Below, in pieces: positions 1 to 6,350 of a stretch of 64,000 nucleotides of DNA; the first letter of the stretch is position 1; each line of letters starts with the position of its first letter. Source of the stretch: Flammeovirga yaeyamensis. Lineage in GTDB: Bacteria > Bacteroidota > Bacteroidia > Cytophagales > Flammeovirgaceae. Position numbers and translations under genes: made by a program. The stretch is from positions 5,034,501 through 5,098,500 of the forward strand of contig NZ_CP076132.1 of assembly GCF_018736045.1 (NCBI RefSeq), given 5' to 3'. The notes below the pieces were generated by a model. That model saw only the letters and a program-made list of their open reading frames with translations, was not told where the DNA came from and searched no databases.

Positions 1-1028
1 CTATTTTACCTACATCACAACTAGGTTTAGTAGAAATTGAAGCTGTTTCCGCATCAAGAGATGATTATGAAACAAGCTATGTAAATACAGAAGTGAGATC
101 TGTTGTGGCCTACAATACCGATTCTCACGTGATTCCAACAGTGAGATCAAATGGTATTCTTATTGAACAAGTGATCCCTGCCGGTGGTGTTTTCTCTGGT
201 AGATCGTCTATTGTTCAATTGGATGCTTGGAATTGGGAAGAAGCCATCATCAAAGAAAATGATGGACAGTATTTGAACTGGCCTTCGAAATACAGACATC
301 CGTCTTGGATGAATCCTGACAAAGGGGTGAAACCGAACAAAATGTATGCTGAAAGAGTAAAATTTATCCGTCAGGTCTTGATGGATGGATTGGCTTATTC
401 TCAAGCAGAAAAACAGGAGGTACCTAACTTTCCGTTAGAAGCCTTAAAGGGAATTTTCACAGGAGATGAAACATTATTTATTCGAGTAAATGATGCTAAG
501 TCAATTATCGAGGCCATCAAATTAGGTCAAGAATTTAAGGTAAAAAAGATGGTGGTTGTCGGTGGAGACGATGCTTGGATTGTAGCTGATTTCCTAAAAT
601 CGAACAACATTCCAGTACTTTTATCAGATATTCATAGCTTACCTAACCTAGAACACGATGATGTCGACCTTCCTTTCAAACGTGCCCAGCTACTCAACGA
701 GGCAGGTGTAAAAGTAGGCTTAACCCACAGTTCTGTATCCAACGCTAGAAACTTACCTTTCTATGCTGGTACTTGTGTCGCCTACGGAGTTGATAAAGAA
801 GATGCCTTAAAAATGATTACTTCATACACAGCAGAAATCTTAGGCATCGACCAAAATTACGGATCCCTAGAAAAAGGAAAGTCTGCCACCCTCATCATCA
901 CAAAAGGCGACTTCCTAGACATGAGAAACAGCGTCGTTGAACATGCCTTTATCGATGGTCGTAAAATCGATCTAAACGATAAGCATAAGATGCTGTATGA
1001 GAAGTTTAGGGGGAAGTATGAGGAATAA
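1..1028 (+). CDS. amidohydrolase family protein, C-terminal part (5' end outside window)
   Basis: The reading frame is open from the first bases of the window, so the GTG or ATG codons inside it are not the true start; about 342 C-terminal residues are present. The text resembles the imidazolonepropionase-like amidohydrolases that Bacteroidota export or keep in the periplasm: a run around the first 60 residues with 'NTDSHVIPTVRSNGI', a late 'GLTHSSVSNARNLPFYAG' strand, and the family ending in which an 'A-E-I-L-G-I' helix is followed by 'GSLEKGKSATLII'. That ending closes the metal-dependent TIM barrel and starts the small beta-sandwich. Metal ligands near the N-terminus cannot be checked here, so substrate is unknown. 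The stop codon TAA (1026-1028) is also the first three bases of a heptamer array. Confidence 0.85.
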   Translation, partial: ILPTSQLGLVEIEAVSASRDDYETSYVNTEVRSVVAYNTDSHVIPTVRSNGILIEQVIPAGGVFSGRSSIVQLDAWNWEEAIIKENDGQYLNWPSKYRHPSWMNPDKGVKPNKMYAERVKFIRQVLMDGLAYSQAEKQEVPNFPLEALKGIFTGDETLFIRVNDAKSIIEAIKLGQEFKVKKMVVVGGDDAWIVADFLKSNNIPVLLSDIHSLPNLEHDDVDLPFKRAQLLNEAGVKVGLTHSSVSNARNLPFYAGTCVAYGVDKEDALKMITSYTAEILGIDQNYGSLEKGKSATLIITKGDFLDMRNSVVEHAFIDGRKIDLNDKHKMLYEKFRGKYEE

Positions 1029-1060
1029 GTAATAAGGAATAACTAATAAGTAATAGGGAA
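1026..1060 (+). repeat. heptamer array beginning on the stop codon
   Basis: Five 7-bp units follow each other without gap, starting with the amidohydrolase stop codon. Units include TAAGTAA (twice), TAAGGAA and TAGGGAA; every unit begins with TAA or TAG. An inverted array of the same unit types lies at 1176-1210. Because 7 is 1 modulo 3, three units put a stop codon in all three frames. Confidence 0.8.
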
Positions 1061-1175
1061 ATATAGATGTAATTCTATTGGTTAGAAATTAAAAGTTCGA
1101 CTAATAATAAAAGATTTAGTTGGTATTTTATTTTATCGATAAGTAATTTTATAATCAATAAGTTAAAATCGCTTT

Positions 1176-1210
1176 TTACCTATTCCCTATTAGTTATTCC
1201 CTATTAGTTA
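1176..1210 (-). repeat. inverted heptamer array before the hydrolase start
   Basis: Read on the minus strand this is five heptamers: TAACTAA and TAGGGAA alternate twice and TAGGTAA closes. It faces the array at 1026-1060 across about 115 bp of AT-rich sequence and ends 8 bp before the next start codon. The two arms could pair imperfectly in RNA or cruciform DNA. Confidence 0.75.
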
Positions 1211-1217
1211 AAATATT

Positions 1218-1997
1218 ATGATCCACATCTCCCCAAAAGAAAAGAAGCATAAAAACCCTATCATTTTGATTCATGGTGCCTTGTTTAATGGGAAACTATG
1301 GGAAGGCAACTTTCTGGATTATTTTCCGGAACAAGGGTACGAGACGTATTCGATTAATCTGAGTGGGCATGGGCAAGAGGCCAACAAATTGTTGTTGAAC
1401 TTTTATGGTATTGACGACTTTGTTGATGATGTGGTGAACTTAATTACTTCTTTGGAGGAAAAGCCGATTCTTTTTGGATATTCTATGGGTGGTATTGTGG
1501 CTCAATTAGTAGCTCAAAAGGTCAGTTTGCATAAAGTGGTTTTGTTGGCTTCAGTACCTCCTTACGGTATGTTGAATTCCTCTTTTAAGTATTGGACAAA
1601 AAGTCCTTTGAGTTGGGGGAAGTTTATGGCTTCGACGGTATTTCCTATCCTTAAATATGTAGATTCCGATGCTCCTGAGGGTATTTATCATACGGCACCT
1701 TCGAAGCGTGTGCAACGCTTTATTGGACAAAACATGCAAGCTGAGTCTTTGCGTGCTTTAGTGGAATTAATTATCAGAGATTTTAAAATAGACCCAAAAG
1801 GTATCGATATTCCAATGGTGCACATTGGCTTTAAGAGTGATCAGATCATTTTTCCTGAAGAGGTCGAAAGGACTGCTTCATTTTATGGACATGAAGTAAG
1901 AATATTTGATGAAATGGCTCATATGTTTATGTATGAACCACGTTGGAAAGAGGTAGCAGATTTTATATCACAATGGCTTCTTGATGAAAATGACTAG
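1218..1997 (+). CDS. alpha/beta hydrolase
   Basis: A 259-residue protein with the alpha/beta-hydrolase fold. The oxyanion-side 'HGALFNGKLWE' is near residue 19, the nucleophile elbow G-Y-S-M-G-G puts Ser89 in place, and Asp208 ('FKSDQI') and His235 ('EMAHMFM') fit the acid and base of the triad. There is no signal peptide, so it should be cytoplasmic. The family covers esterases, lipases and haloperoxidase-like enzymes and the substrate cannot be read from sequence. The stop overlaps by three bases with the stop of the convergent gene on the other strand, leaving no room for a separate terminator. Confidence 0.85.
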   Translation: MIHISPKEKKHKNPIILIHGALFNGKLWEGNFLDYFPEQGYETYSINLSGHGQEANKLLLNFYGIDDFVDDVVNLITSLEEKPILFGYSMGGIVAQLVAQKVSLHKVVLLASVPPYGMLNSSFKYWTKSPLSWGKFMASTVFPILKYVDSDAPEGIYHTAPSKRVQRFIGQNMQAESLRALVELIIRDFKIDPKGIDIPMVHIGFKSDQIIFPEEVERTASFYGHEVRIFDEMAHMFMYEPRWKEVADFISQWLLDEND

Positions 1998-2818
1998 TTA
2001 AACTGATTATTGTAGAACTCTACCAATTGTCTCAATCCTTCCTTGGATTTATAGTAGGTATCCATGGTTTTCATATATTCTTTCATTTCTTCTTCACGAC
2101 CGATAAAGTCTTTCACTATAACTTTTTTCTTTTTATCTGTAGGTATTATTTCACCAGCCTGAGTTAGAAAATATAATTTTTCCTTTAGCTGATAAGAATA
2201 GAAAACCTCTTTGTTGTTCATGTTATAAGCACCATAACGCTGACGTTGAATCTCGTTTTGCTCTTTGCTCATGCTATTATAAAGGTGTGCCGTTTTTAAT
2301 AAAAATGGATAAGCCAATACTCCCATCTTTCCTTCTCCTCCAGCCACTAATTCGTAAATACCAATAGCAGGAACTCCTTCTCTTGTAAATTGATCGCCAT
2401 TCACAAAATGATAAATAGAAGTGGAAGTCACATTTTCATTACTATCATCTATAAAAGTGATAGAAAATTCTTTTACTTCACTCACCTCAACGACATTGAT
2501 AGTGGTGTCCAACATCTCCAAGCCACCATACATTTGCTGTAACTTAATCTCTTGGTATTCGATTTGATCATGTTCCAAATCAAATAATAAGGGCACTTGC
2601 TTTTTTACTTTTCCATTCTTGAAAACAATATTACCCATCATCCAATTTTCAAAATAAAAAACAGAACTGTCTCTTTGGATTTCGCCTTGTTTTTCAATTT
2701 CATCTTGTGCTTCGGTAATTAATGTTTTTTCCTTTTTCTTCTTTTTTGTTTTTTGAGCAAAAACTGTAGAAGAAACTAAAGTAAATAGTAGTAGAATATA
2801 AAGAGGAAGACGTTTCAT
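1994..2818 (-). CDS. exported protein of unknown function
   Basis: Residues 1-21 form a clear signal peptide ending in 'VFAQ', followed by a lysine-rich stretch (T-K-K-K-K-K-E-K). The rest of the 274 residues alternates short strands and polar turns, with no motif recognised. The pattern (signal peptide, then a mixed beta domain of about 200 residues containing 'VFKNGKVKKQVPLLFDLEHDQIEYQ') is common in uncharacterised Bacteroidota periplasmic proteins. A single-gene unit, convergent with the hydrolase at 1218. Confidence 0.75.
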   Translation of the reverse strand: MKRLPLYILLLFTLVSSTVFAQKTKKKKKEKTLITEAQDEIEKQGEIQRDSSVFYFENWMMGNIVFKNGKVKKQVPLLFDLEHDQIEYQEIKLQQMYGGLEMLDTTINVVEVSEVKEFSITFIDDSNENVTSTSIYHFVNGDQFTREGVPAIGIYELVAGGEGKMGVLAYPFLLKTAHLYNSMSKEQNEIQRQRYGAYNMNNKEVFYSYQLKEKLYFLTQAGEIIPTDKKKKVIVKDFIGREEEMKEYMKTMDTYYKSKEGLRQLVEFYNNQFN

Positions 2819-3081
2819 AACAGTTAATTATGTTGATTCAATATACTTATTGATGTCTATATTAGTAACCTTACTTTGACTTAAAATGTTATTCACAATC
2901 AAGATCAGTGCGTAAGTTTTTATCTAATATTCAACACCTGTTAGTTTTTTATTTTCTGGTTTAATGTTGTTTACATGAAAATACTAAAATACACAGTCGA
3001 TAAAAAATAATTGGATAATTAGAAGGGCAATTGGTTAAATACCACCCAAAAAAAGGTTATTTGATGTTGATTTTCATAGAG
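2819..3081. other. AT-rich intergenic region
   Basis: Gene-free space between the exported protein and the tpiA terminator. It should carry the promoter of the minus-strand gene ending at 1994, but no box stands out. No ORF or hairpin seen besides the terminator at its right end. Confidence 0.5.
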
Positions 3082-3117
3082 TAAAATAAAAGGGTTGCCT
3101 AAAATAATAGACAACCC
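3082..3117 (-). terminator. intrinsic terminator of tpiA
   Basis: On the minus strand GGGTTG pairs with CAACCC around a loop with a further CT/AG pair, and is followed by a T-rich run (complement of 3082-3091). It lies about 80 nt downstream of the tpiA stop. Confidence 0.7.
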
Positions 3118-3192
3118 ATTTTGGCTTAATAAAAATTATCAAGCACATATTCATGATATATCAAAATTGCTCCAAGGCAAATTTTAATTCAA

Positions 3193-3954
3193 TTAGTATG
3201 ATTTAGAGATATCGATGAAATCTCTAGATGCTAAAGAAGCTCCACCGATCAAACCACCGTCAACGTCTGGCTGAGCGAAAAGCTCTTGTGCGTTGCTTGG
3301 CTTAGCAGAACCACCATAAAGGATTGGAGTAGCGTCTGCTACTTCTTGTCCGTATTTAGCAGCGATCATGTCACGGATATCTTTGTGCATTTCTTGTGCT
3401 TGTGCAGAAGTAGCTGTTTTACCAGTACCGATAGCCCAAACTGGCTCGTATGCTAAAACTACTTTACCGAAGTCCTCAGCAGAAAGGTGGAAAATACCTT
3501 CTGATAATTGCTTCTCTACAACAGCTTTTTGAGTACCAGCCTCACGCTCTTCTAATACTTCACCGAAACAGAAGATTGGCAACATACCGTTAGCAATAAC
3601 TGCATCAGTTTTAGTAGCCAACATTTCGTTTGACTCACCAAAGTACTCACGACGCTCAGAGTGACCCAAGATCACGTAGTCGATACCGTAAGAAGCTAAT
3701 TGTTGTGCAGAAATTTCGCCAGTGTAAGCACCTTTTGGCTCTGTGTAACAGTTTTGAGCACCAACAAAAACGTTTGCAGCGTCACCGATTAATGATTTAA
3801 CCTTGCTTAAGTGAATAAAAGGAGTACACATGATAACTTTTACGTCAGATGGAGTTTCATCTTTCGCCATGTTTACTACTTCTGATGCTAAAATTTCAGC
3901 TTCTTCTTTATTCAGGTTCATTTTCCAGTTACCTGCTACGATTTTTTGTCTCAT
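3193..3954 (-). CDS. tpiA: triosephosphate isomerase
   Basis: Interconverts dihydroxyacetone phosphate and glyceraldehyde 3-phosphate in glycolysis and gluconeogenesis; cytoplasmic dimer. All catalytic signatures are present in 253 residues, the normal length: Asn9 and Lys11 in 'AGNWKMN', His98 in 'LGHSERR', Glu170 in '[14 protein letters not shown]', and the phosphate-binding 'YGGSAKP' and 'GLIGGASL'. It stands alone with its own promoter (3999-4027) and terminator (3082-3117). The ATG is the first in frame and follows the promoter by about 40 nt. Confidence 0.98.
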   Translation of the reverse strand: MRQKIVAGNWKMNLNKEEAEILASEVVNMAKDETPSDVKVIMCTPFIHLSKVKSLIGDAANVFVGAQNCYTEPKGAYTGEISAQQLASYGIDYVILGHSERREYFGESNEMLATKTDAVIANGMLPIFCFGEVLEEREAGTQKAVVEKQLSEGIFHLSAEDFGKVVLAYEPVWAIGTGKTATSAQAQEMHKDIRDMIAAKYGQEVADATPILYGGSAKPSNAQELFAQPDVDGGLIGGASLASRDFIDISKSY

Positions 3955-3998
3955 AGTTATAAATTCTTTTTGAATGTATATAATTTAAAAGTCGAGTG

Positions 3999-4027
3999 CG
4001 AATATACTACCCTAATAATGCTTACAA
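3999..4027 (-). promoter_or_regulatory. Bacteroidota-type promoter of tpiA
   Basis: Read on the minus strand: TTG (complement of 4025-4027), an 18-nt spacer, then TATATTCG (complement of 3999-4006), one base off the TAnnTTTG -7 consensus of Bacteroidota primary sigma factor. Spacing is the expected value. Confidence 0.65.
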
Positions 4028-4221
4028 AATGAGTTTCGTCATAGTGTATCAGCAAGTTGAGTATTTAACACCTTATTTATTTGATAATAGATCTGAATGA
4101 AATGTATTTTTTTCCAAATTTTGGAAAATGTGTTTCATTTTGAAACTATTTATTTTTTGGCACAGTCCTAAAACTGCCCTATCTATATCAAAATCAATGA
4201 TTAATAAATATTCACAACTAG

Positions 4222-4350
4222 TGGCACAGTTCATGGAATATACTTATCGGGTAAAGAATCATAGGTTAGTCACCTATTGTATGGCATGATACACCAGTAA
4301 CATTAACCAGCTGTGGAAAAACACTTGAATCATTTTCAAGTGTTTTTTTT
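4222..4350 (+). ncRNA. candidate small RNA ending in a strong intrinsic terminator
   Basis: No ORF occupies 3955-4644, yet a full plus-strand terminator sits at 4321-4350. Upstream of it are a perfect hairpin (ATAGGT/ACCTAT, 4261-4277) and a possible closing pair CACAG (4225-4229) with CTGTG (4311-4315). The sequence TGGCACAGT occurs at 4158 and again at 4222; it resembles the -24 half of a sigma-54 promoter but lacks a good -12 half. A transcript of about 100-130 nt is therefore suggested. I could not match it to 6S, SRP RNA, tmRNA or a known riboswitch. The 5' end given is a guess. Confidence 0.4.
4321..4350 (+). terminator. intrinsic terminator with no gene upstream
   Basis: Perfect 9-bp stem ACACTTGAA/TTCAAGTGT with a 5-nt loop, followed directly by a run of T. 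The nearest plus-strand gene upstream ends at 1997, so it presumably ends the candidate small RNA. Confidence 0.85.
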
Positions 4351-4380
4351 ATGCACAATGGTTTAGCAATTATAACCCAT

Positions 4381-4408
4381 AAAAAAACAGATACTATAAA
4401 GTATCTGT
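4381..4408 (-). terminator. second minus-strand terminator
   Basis: Perfect 8-bp stem ACAGATAC/GTATCTGT with loop TATAAA; on the minus strand it is followed by seven T. It lies about 160 nt beyond the terminator of the barrel-protein gene and faces the plus-strand terminator at 4321-4350. Confidence 0.75.
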
Positions 4409-4565
4409 CTTTCCAACAACTAACTATTACTATTATCTAATTACCTAATCATAATATATCTAACGGCCTTGATTTATAGAGTTTTATCAAATTCTATCTA
4501 AAAACTATTAGATTCTAATTCTTAATCATTTACTTCTCATCAATCATAGAAAAAACTTCAAGACA

Positions 4566-4597
4566 CAAAAAAGCAGTCAATTAACAACCGACTGCTT
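4566..4597 (-). terminator. terminator of the DUF4136/outer-membrane operon
   Basis: Perfect 8-bp stem AAGCAGTC/GACTGCTT (4571-4578, 4590-4597), T-run on the minus strand, about 50 nt after the stop at 4645. Confidence 0.8.
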
Positions 4598-4644
4598 AGA
4601 AATCACTATTATATAACCTTTCTTCAACAAATGAAGTTTTAATT

Positions 4645-5247
4645 TTAGAACCCAAAGGCAATACCAATATTAAATTGCCACATTCCCATTGAATCGTATC
4701 CAGAACCACCTACCGAATAATTATATTTCACATTCGAAAGGAAGGAAATACCACTATCACCCAGAGGAGCCAGAATACCTACCTCTGGAGCCATAGAAAA
4801 TGCCCAATATTGGTCCGTCACCAAAACACTTCCTACCTGACTACTGAAATACTGTCCAGAAGCTCCAATTCCTAATCCTACATAAGGTCTAATACCTCCT
4901 CTTTCTCCAAAATAGTAATGGGCAGTAGCATAAGTGGTCATCATATCAAAATCCCTATATTCTTGTCCAGAAATTGCTCCCTGTTTCCCATAATAGGTTT
5001 GGTATCCGTTGGACTGATTAAAGGTGTTCAAACCGAAGCTCATACCTACTGACCAATTATCGTTTAAAAATTTTCGATATTCTATATTCCCTCCCTGAAA
5101 AGAGGTACCTGATACAAAATCGCTCATTCCGGTGGATGGAGTACCCATACTGTAGGTCACTCCAATTAAATTATCTTCTTGAGCGTAAGTGGTGATGCCA
5201 ATGAATAACATCAAAAGCATCAAATAATATTTTTTGATTGTGTTCAT
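4645..5247 (-). CDS. outer-membrane beta-barrel protein
   Basis: A 200-residue protein with a signal peptide (cleavage after 'TTYAQ', about residue 23) and alternating amphipathic strands such as 'WSVGMSFGLNTF', 'IRPYVGLGIGASGQYF' and 'FLSNVKYNYSVGG'. It ends in 'FNIGIAFGF', a terminal Phe typical of proteins inserted by BamA. Size suits an eight-stranded barrel of the OmpW/opacity kind. The start lies 2 nt after the stop of the DUF4136 lipoprotein gene, so the two are almost surely co-transcribed and perhaps act together at the outer membrane. Ligand unknown. Confidence 0.85.
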   Translation of the reverse strand: MNTIKKYYLMLLMLFIGITTYAQEDNLIGVTYSMGTPSTGMSDFVSGTSFQGGNIEYRKFLNDNWSVGMSFGLNTFNQSNGYQTYYGKQGAISGQEYRDFDMMTTYATAHYYFGERGGIRPYVGLGIGASGQYFSSQVGSVLVTDQYWAFSMAPEVGILAPLGDSGISFLSNVKYNYSVGGSGYDSMGMWQFNIGIAFGF

Positions 5248-5249
5248 GA

Positions 5250-5906
5250 CTATTTCGATTGAATGTAAGGTGATTGAATAAACATCTGCTGTATCCCATC
5301 TTCTACACGTGTTTTATCATCTATAGTATTGGATTGAGTACCGTTTATGATTCCTTGCCATAATACTGGAATCTTCTCATCTCCACCCTCTTGAATATGT
5401 GCTCTGTTATCTACTATTTCTAAAATCACAGAACCTTGAGAGAAAGTATACACTCCAGAAACAGGATAACCATAATAAGGAGGGTAACCGTACCATCCCC
5501 AATAGTTCCACCAATAACCACCCCAGTAATCGTACATATTCCAAGTACCTACATAAGTTACTTCTACCCCATAAGGTAAAACCACAAGATCGGCTTCTTC
5601 TCCTGTATTGGGATCTACATACTGATACCCTGCCATTTCCATCTGAGATTTGGCTTCGGCAAGGATCACTTCATCTAATGGATTTACCACTGGATTACTT
5701 ACGGAGTCTTTTCCAGGATGTGTCACATAATTTGGCATACTGAAGGTTTTGGCTGTACCAAACTGATCCGACATATTCGGTTCATATTTGGTCACTACAG
5801 TATCGTAGTCAGAAATCTGACTTGGTTGATCGTCTTGATTACTGCAGCTGAAAAGAGCAAAGCTGCCCAAGGAGATCGCAACGAGTGTTTTGATTATTTT
5901 TTTCAT
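5250..5906 (-). CDS. DUF4136 family lipoprotein
   Basis: The signal peptide ends in a lipobox with Cys21 ('FALFSCSNQ'), so the protein should be lipid-anchored. It then shows the DUF4136 opening, 'SDYDTVVTKYEPNMSDQFGTAKTFSMP', in which an Asp-Thr-Val-Val-Thr strand leads to a 'Y/F-x-T-F' strand. The central part is unusually rich in Tyr, Trp and Gly (about residues 125-150), likely a turn-rich loop. 218 residues is normal for the family, whose function is not established. First gene of a two-gene operon with the barrel protein. Confidence 0.8.
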   Translation of the reverse strand: MKKIIKTLVAISLGSFALFSCSNQDDQPSQISDYDTVVTKYEPNMSDQFGTAKTFSMPNYVTHPGKDSVSNPVVNPLDEVILAEAKSQMEMAGYQYVDPNTGEEADLVVLPYGVEVTYVGTWNMYDYWGGYWWNYWGWYGYPPYYGYPVSGVYTFSQGSVILEIVDNRAHIQEGGDEKIPVLWQGIINGTQSNTIDDKTRVEDGIQQMFIQSPYIQSK

Positions 5907-6043
5907 GTCGTTTTCTCTTGATATAAGATGATAAACGACATTTATTCTGTATGCTTTTTATAAATTCTATTCTATTTCTATCAAATACTGTTTTTCTTTA
6001 AAAATTATGGAACCAATTAATATTTGATATTCATTTCTCCATG

Positions 6044-6072
6044 TAAGGATGTTGCAATACAACGTCCCTACA
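6044..6072. repeat. 29-nt hairpin repeat, copy 1
   Basis: Twelve-bp stem with five-nt loop CAATA; left arm GTAAGGATGTTG, right arm CAACGTCCCTAC, with one A-C mismatch at stem position 4 and one G-T pair. The same length, end sequence (GTA...TAC) and mismatch position recur at 40509-40537. Coordinates are good to about one base. Confidence 0.65.
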
Positions 6073-6085
6073 AACCACTTCGCAT

Positions 6086-6121
6086 AAAAAAACACTGCCT
6101 GAATTAACATCAAACAGTGTT
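6086..6121 (-). terminator. minus-strand terminator downstream of the GH14 gene
   Basis: Perfect 7-bp stem AACACTG/CAGTGTT with a T-run on the minus strand, about 230 nt beyond the stop at 6348; the intervening DNA is filled by heptamer arrays. Confidence 0.65.
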
Positions 6122-6181
6122 CTTGCAAAATTATATTTTGCGATATTAGAGTCGGTATTTTTCAAAGATTATCAAAATTCA

Positions 6182-6209
6182 CCTCTTACTTCTTACCTTT
6201 TACCTCTTA
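6182..6209 (-). repeat. heptamer array
   Basis: Minus strand: four units, TAAGAGG at both ends with TAAAAGG and TAAGAAG between them. The same unit types form the array at 34363-34418. Confidence 0.75.
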
Positions 6210-6255
6210 ACTAAACTCTTATTCCCAAGAATAAATTCCTAGGCTTTTGATACGT

Positions 6256-6290
6256 TTTTTTATTAGTTATTAATTAAAACTTATTAGTTA
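6256..6290 (-). repeat. heptamer array
   Basis: Minus strand: five units, all starting TAA (TAACTAA twice, TAAGTTT, TAATTAA, TAAAAAA). Third of the arrays packed between the GH14 gene and its terminator, counting the one at 6302-6350. Confidence 0.7.
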
Positions 6291-6301
6291 AAACCGAGCG
6301 T

Positions 6302-6350
6302 TAACTCAGCCAACTCCTACCTCCTAATTCCTAACTCTTCCCTAAACTTA
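6302..6350 (-). repeat. degenerate heptamer array starting on the GH14 stop codon
   Basis: Minus strand, in register with the stop codon TAA (complement of 6348-6350): seven degenerate units, several of the form AGTTAGG, AATTAGG and AGGTAGG. Less regular than the other arrays but with clear 7-bp periodicity. Confidence 0.55.

Noticed and set aside
4158-4240. Sigma-54 promoter from the two TGGCACAGT words
   Set aside because: The -24 half is good but the invariant GC of the -12 half is not at the right distance in either copy.
5399-5743. 114-codon frame on the plus strand
   Set aside because: Antisense to the DUF4136 lipoprotein gene, no family features.
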